A stretch of 64,000 nt of DNA, taken from Burkholderia cepacia ATCC 25416. Its GTDB lineage: Bacteria; Pseudomonadota; Gammaproteobacteria; Burkholderiales; Burkholderiaceae. Location of the stretch: contig NZ_CP012983.1 in assembly GCF_001411495.1 (NCBI RefSeq), positions 558,001 through 622,000 on the forward strand. Reading direction: 5' to 3'. The notes below the pieces were generated by a model, which was given only the letters and a program-made list of their open reading frames with translations, had not been told where the DNA came from and ran no database searches. Positions 8,379 through 17,775 of this stretch are shown here, one piece after another; the stretch's first letter is position 1, and every line of letters starts with the position of its first letter. A program made the position numbers and the translations under genes.

Positions 8379-9779
8379 TCAGGCCGGCTGCGCGTGCGCG
8401 GCGTCGAGGGCGCGCTGCACGCCCTGATCGGCCAGCACGTCGTCGAGCGTCTTGCGCACGCGTTCGAACATCAGGTCGAACTCGCCCGCGGTGAAGCTCA
8501 GCGCCGGCGCGAAGCCGAGCACGCCGTCGCCGAACGCGCGAAACACCACGCCGTTCGCGTAGGCGGCCGCCGCGATCTTGTCCGGCACGTTCAGCGCCGC
8601 GTCGAAGCGCGTCTTGTGCGTCTTGTCGGCGACCAGCTCGAGTGCGCCGAGCAGGCCGGCCGAACGCGCGTCGCCGACGAGCGGATGCGCGCGCAGCGCA
8701 TCGAGCCCCGCCGCGAAGCGCGGCGCCAGCGCCTGGCCGTTCGCGAGCAGCCCGCCTTCGTGATAGAGCTTCAGCACCTCGAGGCCGATCGCCGCGCTGA
8801 CCGGGTGCGCGGAATACGTATGGCCGTGCCCGACCACGGCCGACTCCGCACGGCTGCCCGCGATCCCTTCGTAGATTTCGTCGGACATCAGCACCGCGCC
8901 CATCGGCGCATAGCCGGCCGTCAGCCCCTTCGCGACGGTCATCAGGTCCGGATCGACCTGTTCGGTCTCGCACGCGAACAGCGGGCCCGTGCGGCCGAAG
9001 CCGGTGATCACCTCGTCGGCGACGAACAGGATGCCGAGGCGCCGGCACGCGTCGCGCATCGCCTTCAGCCAGCCGGCCGGCGGCACGATCACGCCGCCGG
9101 AACCCTGCACGGGTTCGCAGAAGAACGCGGCGACGTTGTCGGCGCCGAGTTCGGCAACCTTGGCTTCCAGCGCGGCCACCGACGCGGCGATCAGCGCCTG
9201 CGGATCGCCGCCGAGCGGATGGCGGTACGGGTAGGGCGACGGGATGTGGTGCTGGTCCGCACGCGGCAGGTCGAAATGACGGTGGAACGCGGGCAGCGCG
9301 GTGAGGCCCGCGCCGATCGACGACGAGCCGTGATAGCCGCGCTCGAGCGCAATCATCTGCTTCTTCGACGGGCGGCCTGTCGCGTTGAAATAGTGCGTGA
9401 TGAAGCGCACCGCGGAATCGATCGCGTCCGAGCCGCCGAGCGTGAAGTACACGCGGTTCAGCGACGGCGGCGCGAGCGCCGCGAGCCGTTCGGCCAGCTC
9501 GATCGCGGGCTGCGAGCCGAAATGGAAATAACCGGTCGCGTAGGGCAGTTTCGCCATCTGCTCGGCGGCGGCCTTCACGATGCTGTCGCGGCCGTAGCCG
9601 ACGTTGACGCACCACAGGCCCGAGAACGCATCGAGCAGCGTATGGCCCGCGGCATCGCGCAGGAACACGCCGTCGGCGGATTCGAGCATGGTGACGCCGC
9701 GCGCCTCGTGCGCACGATAGTTGACGACGGGGTGGATCAGGTGTTGACGATCAGCTTCGATCAGCGCGGCGTGGTTCAT
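8379..9779 (-). CDS. Class III PLP-dependent aminotransferase
   Basis: A 466-residue omega-aminotransferase of the beta-alanine/putrescine-pyruvate type. The PLP lysine is K284 in TVAKGLTAGYAPMGA, and D255 of FVADEVITGFGRTG contacts the pyridine nitrogen. GYHGSSSIG and CEPVQGSGG are further family blocks. It would move the terminal amino group of an amine or omega-amino acid to a keto acid, leaving an aldehyde. The succinate-semialdehyde dehydrogenase two genes downstream could oxidise that product. ATG 9779 is the first codon of the conserved N-terminus (MNHAALIEADRQHLIHP). Specificity among GABA, beta-alanine, putrescine or related amines cannot be fixed from sequence alone. Confidence 0.9.
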   Translation of the reverse strand: MNHAALIEADRQHLIHPVVNYRAHEARGVTMLESADGVFLRDAAGHTLLDAFSGLWCVNVGYGRDSIVKAAAEQMAKLPYATGYFHFGSQPAIELAERLAALAPPSLNRVYFTLGGSDAIDSAVRFITHYFNATGRPSKKQMIALERGYHGSSSIGAGLTALPAFHRHFDLPRADQHHIPSPYPYRHPLGGDPQALIAASVAALEAKVAELGADNVAAFFCEPVQGSGGVIVPPAGWLKAMRDACRRLGILFVADEVITGFGRTGPLFACETEQVDPDLMTVAKGLTAGYAPMGAVLMSDEIYEGIAGSRAESAVVGHGHTYSAHPVSAAIGLEVLKLYHEGGLLANGQALAPRFAAGLDALRAHPLVGDARSAGLLGALELVADKTHKTRFDAALNVPDKIAAAAYANGVVFRAFGDGVLGFAPALSFTAGEFDLMFERVRKTLDDVLADQGVQRALDAAHAQPA

Positions 9780-9940
9780 GGCAGGGCGGGACTCTCGTCG
9801 GGTGTCAGCGATGAGTTCATGCTACCGGGCGAGCCATCCTCATGCGTTTTCAATTTGCAGTCTGAAACATACGAACGCGGCGTTTGTGCGGGGCGCTTCG
9901 GCATTTTCTGCTGCGCGCCCCGCCGGGCCGGGCGCACGCG

Positions 9941-10867
9941 TCAGTAGCCGCGCGCGCGATCGACGACGCCGATCATCGGCTGCCCCGCGCGATGGCGCGC
10001 GAGGTTCGCGAGCACGGCATCGACCGCGGAGTCCGGCCGCGTCGCGCTCGCGATGTGCGGCGTGATCCGGATGCGCGGGTGCGTCCAGAACGGATGGCCG
10101 GCCGGCAACGGTTCGGGGTCCGTCACGTCGAGGATCGCGCTGTCGAGCCGGCCGCTCGCGAGCCCCGCGAGCAGCGCGGCTTCGTCGAGCTGCGGGCCGC
10201 GCCCGACCTGCACGAGCGACGCGCCCGCCGGCAGCGCATCGAACACGCGCGCGCCGAGAAGCCCGCGCGTGCCGTCGGTGAGCGGGAGCAGGCAGATCAG
10301 GATGTCGGTGCGGGCGAGGAACGCGTCGAGTGCCGCGTCGCCCGCGTAGCAGTCGATGCCGTCGAGCGTGCGCGGCGTGCGGCTCCAGCCGGCGCACGGG
10401 AAGCCGAAGCGGCGCAGCGTATCGAGCACGGCCTGGCCGAGCGTGCCGAGCCCGAGCACGCCGACGCGCCGCGATGCGGCCGCGCGCACCGGCTGCTCGC
10501 GCCACACTTGCGCGCGCTGCTGGGCCGCGTAGTCGAGCAGGTCGCGGTGGATCGTCAGCACGGCCTGCGTCACGTATTCGACCATACCTTCGACGATGCC
10601 GGGCTCGATCATCCGCACGACCGGGATATGCGCCGGCACGCGCGACAGGTCGAACTGATCGATGCCGGCGCCGACCGAGAACACGACTTCGAGATTCGGC
10701 AGCAGCATGGCCGGATCGTCGGGCGGCTGCCACGCGGCGAGATAACGGACGGCTTCAGGATCGCCGAGGTCCGGCCAGATCCGGAACGGAAGCTCGGGCG
10801 CCTGTTGCGCGAAGCGCTGTGCCCATTGCGCACCGCGCACCGGGTCGGCCTTGTAGAGAAAGCTCAT
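9941..10867 (-). CDS. ghrA: Glyoxylate/hydroxypyruvate reductase A-like 2-hydroxyacid dehydrogenase
   Basis: A 308-residue NAD(P)H-dependent D-2-hydroxyacid dehydrogenase. The Rossmann glycine motif is G139-L-G-T-L-G. The catalytic set is visible as R223 in VGRGPQ, an acidic residue in the DPEPLP block near 251, and H271 in TPHIAS. Length and the SVGAGIDQFDL segment match the GhrA subgroup, which reduces glyoxylate and hydroxypyruvate. The acetyltransferase gene ends 12 bases upstream, so the two form an operon. An intergenic gap of 161 bases separates it from the aminotransferase. It could reduce a keto-acid product of the neighbouring pathway, but this is inference. Confidence 0.85.
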   Translation of the reverse strand: MSFLYKADPVRGAQWAQRFAQQAPELPFRIWPDLGDPEAVRYLAAWQPPDDPAMLLPNLEVVFSVGAGIDQFDLSRVPAHIPVVRMIEPGIVEGMVEYVTQAVLTIHRDLLDYAAQQRAQVWREQPVRAAASRRVGVLGLGTLGQAVLDTLRRFGFPCAGWSRTPRTLDGIDCYAGDAALDAFLARTDILICLLPLTDGTRGLLGARVFDALPAGASLVQVGRGPQLDEAALLAGLASGRLDSAILDVTDPEPLPAGHPFWTHPRIRITPHIASATRPDSAVDAVLANLARHRAGQPMIGVVDRARGY

Positions 10868-10879
10868 CGTGGGTACCGC

Positions 10880-11740
10880 TCAACCGAGGGCCTGGTTCAC
10901 GATCGCGAACGCGCGCAGCGCCGGGTCGCGCGCGGGCGTCGCGCCGCGCGCCATGGCGACGACGGTATCGACGCGCGGCAGACCGAGCCCCTGCAGCCAG
11001 TCGGACAGCCCGCTGTCGCCGGGCACGTCGAGCCGCACGAACTTCCCTTCGTGCAGCGCGAGCCAGTGGCTGATCAGCGCCTGCGCGCGCTGCGCGTCCG
11101 GCGCGACCACCGGGCCGATCGCATGGCCGCGGCCGAAGCGGCGGAACAGCGCGAAGCCGAGGAGTTCGCCGTCGCGATCGAGCGCGATGCCGTTCGCGAC
11201 GCCGAGCAGCGCCTCGATCACCTCGTCGCGCCGATAACCCGCGGCTCGCGAGGCGAGCGCGGCAAGCCGCGGGCCGTCGTTTGCGCCGATGGGCCGCAGG
11301 CGCTCGCCGGGCGGCAGCGATATCAGCGGCGGCTGGAAGGCGGCACCCTGGTGCTGGTCGATCGTATCGATCACCTCGAACCCGAATTTCGCGTACAGCG
11401 GCTCGCCGGCCGGCGTCGCGTGCAGAAAAATGGTTCGCGTGCCGAAGCTGTCGACCACGCGGGTGAGCAGTTCGCGCCCGATGCCGCGGCCCTGGTGCTC
11501 GGGCGACACGATGACCATGCCGAGCGACGCGTGCGCTTCGCCGAAGCGCCAGCCGAGCGCGGTACCGACGATGCCGGTTTCGTCCTCGGCGACGAAGCCG
11601 TCGCCGAGCTGGAGCACGAAGCGCCAGTCGTCGAGCCGGTGCGGCCACTTGACTGCTTCCGACAGACGATGCGCGGCGGGCAGGTCGGTTTCGGCGAACC
11701 GACGATAAATAAGCGTGCGGGAAGGGTTGAGATCGGACAC
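10880..11740 (-). CDS. GNAT-family N-acetyltransferase, YitH-like
   Basis: A 286-residue protein. The N-terminal GNAT domain has the acetyl-CoA-binding motif SPEHQGRGIGRELL near residue 80 and the following FLHATPAGEPLYAKFGFE strand-helix. The C-terminal half (GPRLAALASRAAGYRRDEVI through AIGPVVAP) resembles the second GNAT-like domain of YitH-type proteins. It would transfer an acetyl group from acetyl-CoA to an amine; the acceptor is unknown. The GTG at 11740 is chosen because GGAG lies eight bases upstream. It is the first gene of a pair with the GhrA-like reductase. Confidence 0.8.
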   Translation of the reverse strand: MSDLNPSRTLIYRRFAETDLPAAHRLSEAVKWPHRLDDWRFVLQLGDGFVAEDETGIVGTALGWRFGEAHASLGMVIVSPEHQGRGIGRELLTRVVDSFGTRTIFLHATPAGEPLYAKFGFEVIDTIDQHQGAAFQPPLISLPPGERLRPIGANDGPRLAALASRAAGYRRDEVIEALLGVANGIALDRDGELLGFALFRRFGRGHAIGPVVAPDAQRAQALISHWLALHEGKFVRLDVPGDSGLSDWLQGLGLPRVDTVVAMARGATPARDPALRAFAIVNQALG

Positions 11741-12171
11741 GCTGGACTCCGGATGGGTAGGAATGACATATCGACTCTGCCAGCGACACCGCGGCACGGA
11801 TAGGATGATTCGCCTGTTTTCCGGCGACGGCGGGCGGCCGTGCAAGATCGACGCAAACCGGCTCGATCGGCGCGTGCGAACGCGCGGATCGTGCCGCCGA
11901 GGCCCGTCAATCCGACAGCGCCTGCTGTGGGAACGGCACTACGATGAAAACACCGGTGTCGCGGCCGCTTGCCGGCGCGCCGCCCCGCCGGTGCGGCGGG
12001 ACCGCGCCGGCAAGCGCCGCAGATCGTGCTGCCCGCGCCGCGCAACACGCGGCGATTCTGCGTTTTGGGCGGCGTCGAACGACGTGCGCCGGGTTTTTTG
12101 CCCTGATTCAATTTCGTACCACCCAGCCCATCCCCGGCCCTGCCGGGGCTTCACACCGACAGGACGTCACC
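11741..12171. other. 431-base intergenic region between divergent genes
   Basis: This gap separates the minus-strand acetyltransferase start from the plus-strand HAD gene. It contains shared upstream element C (12041-12116) and a short GC hairpin, CCCCGGC-CCT-GCCGGGG at 12132-12148, in the presumed leader of the HAD gene. No coding sequence is convincing here. Confidence 0.5.
12041..12116 (+). promoter_or_regulatory. Shared upstream element, copy C
   Basis: Within this stretch CGATT (12053), CGAAC (12076) and TTCAAT (12107) occur with spacings of 23 and 31 bases. The copies at 14954-15031 and 20688-20765 show the same order with spacings 23/31 and 22/33. A T-rich block (GGGTTTTTTG) precedes the last motif, as in the other copies. 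It sits about 55 bases before the HAD hydrolase start. The near-helical periodicity suits a multi-site binder such as Lrp/AsnC. This is the least similar of the three copies. Confidence 0.45.
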
Positions 12172-12840
12172 ATGATCCAATTTGAACCGAAGTACATCAC
12201 GTTCGACTGCTACGGCACGCTGACCCGCTTCCAGATGGCGGACCTGGCGCGCGAGATCTACGCGGACCGGCTCTCGCCGGTCGCGATGGAGGATTTCGTG
12301 CGTGCGTTCGCCGCTTACCGGCTCGACGAGGTGCTCGGCGCGTGGAAGCCGTACCGCGACGTCGTCGTCAACGCGATCCGGCGCACCTGCGCGCGAGTCG
12401 GCGTGAAGTTCGACGAAGCCGAGGCCGAGCGCTTCTATCATGCGGTGCCGACGTGGGGCCCGCATCCGGACGTGCCGGCGGGCCTGTCGCGGCTCGCGAC
12501 GAAGTACAAGCTCGTGATCCTGTCGAACGCAATGGACGAGCAGATCATGAGCAACGTCGACAAGCTCGGCGCGCCGTTCCATGCGGTGTTCACCGCGCAG
12601 CAGGCGCAGTCGTACAAGCCGCGGATGCAGGGCTTCGAGTACATGTTCGGCAAGCTCGGCTGCAAGCCCGAGGACGTGCTGCACGTGTCGTCGAGCCTGC
12701 GCTACGACCTGATGACGGCCGAGGATCTGGGCATCAAGCACAAGGCGTTCGTCAATCGCGGCCACGAGCCCGGCACGCCGTTCTACAACTATTACGAAGT
12801 GTCGGATATCGGCCATCTCGCGACGCAGCTCGGCCTGTAA
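12172..12840 (+). CDS. Haloacid dehalogenase type II-like HAD hydrolase
   Basis: A 222-residue soluble HAD-superfamily protein. Motif I is FDCYGTLT, with the nucleophile aspartate near residue 10. Motif II is ILSNAMDE, the motif III lysine lies in SYKPRMQGFEY, and the motif IV region is HVSSSLRYDLMTAEDLGI. This arrangement is that of type II (S-2-haloacid) dehalogenases, but many family members act on other substrates, and the amine/peptide genes around it suggest a different hydrolytic role. ATG 12172 begins the conserved N-terminus. Element C lies upstream. The gene stands alone before the chemoreceptor, 174 bases away. Confidence 0.85.
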   Translation: MIQFEPKYITFDCYGTLTRFQMADLAREIYADRLSPVAMEDFVRAFAAYRLDEVLGAWKPYRDVVVNAIRRTCARVGVKFDEAEAERFYHAVPTWGPHPDVPAGLSRLATKYKLVILSNAMDEQIMSNVDKLGAPFHAVFTAQQAQSYKPRMQGFEYMFGKLGCKPEDVLHVSSSLRYDLMTAEDLGIKHKAFVNRGHEPGTPFYNYYEVSDIGHLATQLGL

Positions 12841-13014
12841 GCCGCCGGGGCCGGCTGATCCATCGCGCGATGGGACGCGGCCGCGATGCCGGCGCGCCCC
12901 GTCACGCGTTCGATCAGCGTACGAAACGAGGGTAATTACCGATATCGAGTCGTTCAAGGCGGGACCGCCCCGGCCGATATATGTACCGAACGGTTAATAT
13001 TTCGAGGCCCCCGC

Positions 13015-14553
13015 ATGAAGTTGTCCACCAAACTGCTGATGCTCGTCGCCGCGGCGCTGCTCGGCGTCGTCCTGCTCGCCGCGTTGTCGCTGCACACGCT
13101 GCGCGACGCGCTGATCGACAGCCGCCGCGAAGAGATCGTCATTCTGCTGACCAAGGCCGAGCATCTGGTCGATTCGTATCGCGCGCTGCAGACGAGCGGC
13201 ACGCTCACGCAGGAGCAGGCGCAGCAGCAGGCCAAGGCCGCGCTGGCCGCGCTCAACGCGAATTCGAAGAGCTACTTCTGGGTCACGACGTCCGACGGCG
13301 TCAACCTCGTGCACCCGAACGCGAAATTCATCGGCACGCGCGCGAAAGGCAACCGCACGACCAGCGGCATGACCGACAGCGAGGCGTACCGCGCGGGGAT
13401 GGCGCAGGCGCATTTCGCGCTCGTCGACGTGCTGATCAAGCGTAGCCCGGACGCGGACCTGGAGCCGAAGCTGCAGGGCGTGGTCGCGATTCCGGACTGG
13501 AACTGGTGGATCGGCACCGGATTTTTCTACGACGACATCAACGCGGCGTTTGCCCGGCTCGCGATGGCGCTCGGCGCCGTCGCGCTCGTCATCGCCGCGG
13601 CGCTCGCGGCCATCGCCTGGGGCGTGCTGCGCAGCGTCAGGCGCACGCTGGGCGGCGAGCCCGCGCATGCGACGCAGATCGCCGCCCGCATCGCGGCCGG
13701 CGAACTGGACGTGCAGTTCGATACGGCGCACGCCGCGCCCGGCAGCCTGCTCGTCGCGCTGGGCGACATGAAGGCGCGGCTGACCGACACCATCGCCGAG
13801 ATCCAGACCACGACCCACTCGATCGCCACCGGCACCGGCGAGATCGCGCAAGGCAACCTGGATCTGTCGCAGCGCACGGAGCAGCAGGCCGCGTCGCTGC
13901 AGGAGACGGCGGCGAGCATGGAGCAGATCACGTCCACGGTCAAACAGAACGCCGACAATGCGCGCCAGGCGAATGCGCTCGTGGCCCAGGCCAAGGATGC
14001 GACCGAACTCGGCGGCGCCGCCGTGCAGGCGGTCGTCGAAACGATGCGGCAGATCTCGGATGGGTCGGTGCGGATCGCCGACATTACCGTCGTGATCGAA
14101 AGCATCGCATTCCAGACCAACATTCTCGCGCTCAACGCCGCGGTGGAAGCCGCGCGGGCCGGCGAGGAGGGGCGCGGGTTCGCCGTCGTCGCGTCGGAAG
14201 TCCGCTCGCTCGCGCAACGCAGCGCCGCGGCCGCGAAGGACATCAAGGGCTTGATCGACGCGTCGGTCGAGCGGGCCGGCAGCGGCAGCCGGCTCGTCGA
14301 GACGGCCGGCGAGCGCATGACGGAGATCGTCCGGTCGATCGACCGGGTGGCCGACATCATGGGCGAGATTTCGGCGGCGTCGGCCGAGCAAAGCACCGGC
14401 ATCGAACAGATCGGGCTGGCGGTCGCGCAAATGGACGAAGTCACCCAGCAGAACGCCGCGCTCGTCGAGCAGGCGGCGGCGGCCGCTTCGTCGCTGGACG
14501 AGCAGGCGGCGCGCCTGCGGGCCGCCGTATCGGTATTCCGGCTCGCTGCCTGA
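13015..14553 (+). CDS. Methyl-accepting chemotaxis protein with single Cache domain
   Basis: A 512-residue chemoreceptor. Membrane segments lie at about residues 8-30 and 185-207. The periplasmic part between them is a single Cache domain with typical features ([35 protein letters not shown]). A HAMP linker follows, then a long helical signalling domain whose hairpin tip contains [20 protein letters not shown] and [15 protein letters not shown], the CheA/CheW contact region. No C-terminal NWETF-like receptor tether is present. Cache receptors of this class often sense small organic acids or amines. Its place between the HAD gene and a peptide-type ABC importer suggests chemotaxis toward the imported substrate, which is inference. 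Confidence 0.93.
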   Translation: MKLSTKLLMLVAAALLGVVLLAALSLHTLRDALIDSRREEIVILLTKAEHLVDSYRALQTSGTLTQEQAQQQAKAALAALNANSKSYFWVTTSDGVNLVHPNAKFIGTRAKGNRTTSGMTDSEAYRAGMAQAHFALVDVLIKRSPDADLEPKLQGVVAIPDWNWWIGTGFFYDDINAAFARLAMALGAVALVIAAALAAIAWGVLRSVRRTLGGEPAHATQIAARIAAGELDVQFDTAHAAPGSLLVALGDMKARLTDTIAEIQTTTHSIATGTGEIAQGNLDLSQRTEQQAASLQETAASMEQITSTVKQNADNARQANALVAQAKDATELGGAAVQAVVETMRQISDGSVRIADITVVIESIAFQTNILALNAAVEAARAGEEGRGFAVVASEVRSLAQRSAAAAKDIKGLIDASVERAGSGSRLVETAGERMTEIVRSIDRVADIMGEISAASAEQSTGIEQIGLAVAQMDEVTQQNAALVEQAAAAASSLDEQAARLRAAVSVFRLAA

Positions 14554-15134
14554 CGACTGCACGGCCGCACGGCCGCACGGGTCCGGTTTCCCGGCGGTCC
14601 CGTCATCCTCCCGTCTTCCCGCCAAGCCGTTCCGATCGAGCGGCATTCTTCTGAACTTTCCTGCGCGACGTCCCGTCGCGATCCCCACCGTCGACGCCCG
14701 TGCATGCGGCGATCTGCCGCAATACACCGTGCGTTTCAGCCGTCATCGGCATGCGGACACGCATTCGACACAAACGTGCGGTTTGCGTGTGCCAAACGCG
14801 CGCCGGATGCCGAACGGACAATTTTGTCGGCGCAATCTGCGGCGGCTGCGGCCTTACGATTTCCTGCATCGACACGGGTTGGGCAGCCGCCGCGACACGC
14901 CGCCGGGTACACGGCGACACGTGGGCGCACGCAGCAATTCATGCTGCGCGGGCGGCTCAAAACGGTCGATTCGTATCGTGCGGGCGGCCCGAATCGCGAC
15001 AAACCGCATTTTGGCGATGCTTAAATGAATTGCATGTGTACGACGTTGCGCCCGCCACCAGCAAGCGGGCACTGCGGGATTCGAGAACCACGCTGGACCC
15101 CAGACCCCACTTTCAACAGTCAGGAGCAGTTCGG
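14554..15134. other. 581-base intergenic region upstream of the ABC importer
   Basis: No convincing gene. It contains several inverted repeats that may be regulator sites, CAAAC-GTGCG-GTTTG (14771-14785) and GACAATTTTGTC (14817-14828), followed by shared element A (14954-15031). The ABC operon start follows at 15135, so this is likely a long, multi-site promoter region. Confidence 0.5.
14954..15031 (+). promoter_or_regulatory. Shared upstream element, copy A
   Basis: It begins CTCAAAACGG and then has CGATT (14967), CGAAT (14990) and TTAAATGAATT (15021). Copy B at 20688-20765 shows CCCAAAACGG, CGATT, CGAAT and TTAAATGATTT in the same order and almost the same spacing. It lies about 105-180 bases upstream of the substrate-binding-protein gene. 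The resemblance between A and B is strong over roughly 75 bases and neither lies in coding sequence, so common regulation is likely. Confidence 0.6.
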
Positions 15135-16721
15135 ATGAGCGACGATATCGACAACGGCGGCGGCAACGGTGGTTTCACTCGCCGCGACATGATGAAGGTC
15201 ATGGCGGCGAGCGGCATGATGGCCGCCGGCGCCGGCGGACTCCTGATGAACCCCGCGTCCGCATTCGCGGCGCCCGCGGCGAAACGCGGCGGCAAGATCC
15301 GGGTCGCGAACGAATCCGGTTCGACGGCCGATACGCTCGACCCGGCCAAGGGCTCGACCGGCGCCGACTACATTCGCTTCTTCATGTTCTACAGCGGCCT
15401 CACGCAGCTCGACGCGAGCCTGACGCCGCAGATGAATCTCGCCGAGTCGCTGCAGACCACCGATGCGAAGACGTGGGTCATCAAGCTGCGCAAGGGCGTC
15501 ACGTTCCACGACGGCAAGTCGGTCGGCCCCGCCGACGTGGTGTATTCGCTGATGCGCCACAAGAACGCCGCCACCGCATCGAAGGTCAAGCCGCTCGCCG
15601 ACCAGTTCGCCGACGCGAAGGCGAGCGGCCCGGACGAAGTCACGCTCACGCTGGTCAGCGCGAATGCCGATCTGCCGGTGATTCTCGCGACGCCGCAGCT
15701 CGTGATCGTCAAGGACGGCACGACCGACTTCAGCACCGGCATCGGTTGCGGCCCTTACAAGCTCAAGTCGTTCAAGCCGGGCGTGTCGACCGTCGGCGTG
15801 CGCAACGACAGCTACTTCAAGCCGGGCCGGCCGTATCTCGACGAGATCGAGCTGATCGGCATCGGCGACAGCGCCGCGCGCCTGAACGCGCTGCTGTCGG
15901 GCGACGTGCACCTGATCAACGCGATCGATCCGCGCTCGACGCAGCGGGTCTCGTCGACGCCGGGCTACGCGCTGAAGGAAACCAAGTCGGGCCTCTACAC
16001 CGACCTGATCATGCGCAGCGACAACCCGATCGTCTCGAATCCCGATTTCGTCGAAGGGATGAAGTACCTGTTCGATCGCGAGCAGATCCGCTCGGCGGTG
16101 TTCCGCGGTTACTCGGTGATCGGCAACGACCAGCCGATTCCGCCGGGGCATCGTTACTTCAACGCGTCGCTGCCGCAGCGCGCGCACGATCCGGACAAGG
16201 CGAAATTCCTGCTCCAGAAGGCGGGCGCGCTGGGTGTCACGCTGCCGCCGATGTATGCGACCTCCGACGCGAACGGGTCGGTCGAGATGGCCGTGCTGCT
16301 GCAGCAGGCCGGCCAGAAGATCGGGCTGAACCTGCAGGTCAACCGTGCGTCGCCCGACGGCTACTGGTCGAACCACTGGATGAAGCACCCGCTCACCTTC
16401 GGCAACATCAACCCGCGCTCGAGCGCCGACGTGCTGTTCACGCAGTTCTTCAAGTCGGACGCGCCGTGGAACGAGTCGGGCTGGAAGAACGCGAAGTTCG
16501 ACCAGCTGCTGCTCGCCGCGCGTTCGGAAACCGACGACGCGAAGCGCAAGCAGATGTACGGCGACATGCAGGTGATCGTGTCGCAGCAGGGGCGGGTCGG
16601 CATTCCGGCCTTCATCAGCTTCCTCGACGGCTACGACAAGCGGCTCGCCGGTCTCGGTTCGATCCCGACCGGCGGGATGATGGGCTTCATGTTCGCCGAG
16701 CACGTGTGGTGGAACGCGTGA
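15135..16721 (+). CDS. ABC transporter substrate-binding protein, SBP_bac_5 (peptide/opine) family
   Basis: A 528-residue periplasmic binding protein. A Tat-type signal is visible (FTRRDMMKVMAASGMMAAG), with likely cleavage after ASAFA near residue 45. The mature part matches family 5 proteins: an early ADTLDPAKG, WVIKLRKGVTFHDGKSVGPADVVY in the middle of domain I, and later PIPPGHRYFN. Family members bind oligopeptides, nickel, opines or similar ligands. AGGAG precedes ATG 15135. The two permeases and the ATPase follow on the same strand, forming a complete importer. The ligand is unknown; local catabolic genes point to an amine-containing compound. Confidence 0.92.
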   Translation: MSDDIDNGGGNGGFTRRDMMKVMAASGMMAAGAGGLLMNPASAFAAPAAKRGGKIRVANESGSTADTLDPAKGSTGADYIRFFMFYSGLTQLDASLTPQMNLAESLQTTDAKTWVIKLRKGVTFHDGKSVGPADVVYSLMRHKNAATASKVKPLADQFADAKASGPDEVTLTLVSANADLPVILATPQLVIVKDGTTDFSTGIGCGPYKLKSFKPGVSTVGVRNDSYFKPGRPYLDEIELIGIGDSAARLNALLSGDVHLINAIDPRSTQRVSSTPGYALKETKSGLYTDLIMRSDNPIVSNPDFVEGMKYLFDREQIRSAVFRGYSVIGNDQPIPPGHRYFNASLPQRAHDPDKAKFLLQKAGALGVTLPPMYATSDANGSVEMAVLLQQAGQKIGLNLQVNRASPDGYWSNHWMKHPLTFGNINPRSSADVLFTQFFKSDAPWNESGWKNAKFDQLLLAARSETDDAKRKQMYGDMQVIVSQQGRVGIPAFISFLDGYDKRLAGLGSIPTGGMMGFMFAEHVWWNA

Positions 16722-16800
16722 CGTCGTTGCTGGCGGCCGCTTTGCGGCCGGTGCGGGCGACCGCGCCGGCCACGCGCGGCCTTTTCGGGAGTGTCGCTTC

Positions 16801-17754
16801 ATGAACCGAATTCTCATCGGCCTGATCGTCCGACGCATCGCGCTCACCGCGCTGACGTTGCTGATCGTGTCCGCGATCATCTTCACGATCACGAACCTGC
16901 TGCCCGGCGACGCCGCGCAGGCCGCGCTCGGCCAGTCGGCGACACCGGAGACGGTTGCCGCGCTGCGCCAGCAGTTCGGCCTCGACATGCCCGCGCACGT
17001 GCGTTACGCGCACTGGCTCGCCGGCCTGATGCACGGCGATTTCGGCCGTTCGCTGTCCGGCGACATGCCGGTGTCGGAGATGATCGGCGGACGCCTGCCG
17101 AAGTCGCTCACGCTTGCGGCGATCACGACCGCCGTGTCGGTGCCGATCGCGCTGCTGCTCGGCATCCTCGCGGCGGTCAAGCGCGAGTCGCTGGTCGACC
17201 GCGTGATCAGCCTCGGCACGCTGTCGCTCGTCGCGACGCCGGAATTCCTGATCGCGACCGTCGCCGTGCTCGTGTTCGCCGTGAAGCTGCGCTGGCTGTC
17301 CGCGTTGTCGTACAGCGGCGAGATCGAAAGCCTGCACGATTTCCTGCGTGCGTATGCGATGCCGGTGCTGACGCTGTGCGCGGTCGTGATCGCGCAGATG
17401 GCACGCATGACGCGCGCCGCGGTGATCGAGCAGTTGAGCGCGTCGTATGTCGAGATGGCCGTGCTCAAGGGCGCGAGCCCCGCACGCGTCGTGCTGCGCC
17501 ATGCGTTGCCGAACGCGATCGGCCCGATCGCCAATGCGATCGCGTTGAGCCTGTCGTATCTGCTCGGCGGCGTGATCGTCGTCGAGACGATCTTCAACTA
17601 TCCGGGCCTCGCGAGCCTGATGGTCGACGCCGTCAGCAACCGCGATTTCCCGCTGGTCCAGGCGTGCACGATGATCTTCTGCGTCGCCTACCTGACGCTC
17701 GTGCTGTTCGCCGACCTGTGCTCGATCGTGTCGAACCCGCGACTGCGGACCTGA
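16801..17754 (+). CDS. ABC transporter permease, DppB-like
   Basis: A 317-residue inner-membrane permease of the oligopeptide/dipeptide class. It has six hydrophobic segments and the DppB-type N-terminus (RRIALTALTLLIVSAIIFTI), followed by the periplasmic loop with LLPGDAAQAALG. The EAA-type loop contacting the ATPase is YVEMAVLKGASPARVVLRHA. It lies 79 bases after the binding-protein gene and 21 before the second permease, in the usual SBP-B-C-D/F order. Confidence 0.92.
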   Translation: MNRILIGLIVRRIALTALTLLIVSAIIFTITNLLPGDAAQAALGQSATPETVAALRQQFGLDMPAHVRYAHWLAGLMHGDFGRSLSGDMPVSEMIGGRLPKSLTLAAITTAVSVPIALLLGILAAVKRESLVDRVISLGTLSLVATPEFLIATVAVLVFAVKLRWLSALSYSGEIESLHDFLRAYAMPVLTLCAVVIAQMARMTRAAVIEQLSASYVEMAVLKGASPARVVLRHALPNAIGPIANAIALSLSYLLGGVIVVETIFNYPGLASLMVDAVSNRDFPLVQACTMIFCVAYLTLVLFADLCSIVSNPRLRT

Positions 17755-17775
17755 CCGTCCCGCCCTTCTTCCGAG

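Noticed and set aside
9901..9945. GC-rich hairpin just after the ghrA-like gene as terminator
   Set aside because: Arms are imperfect and no T-run follows on the transcribed strand; in such DNA this is expected by chance.
6174..9947. A 1,257-codon plus-strand frame across three minus-strand genes
   Set aside because: It runs through the dehydrogenase, Lrp and aminotransferase genes and their gaps in antisense; the protein is Arg-rich and without family features.
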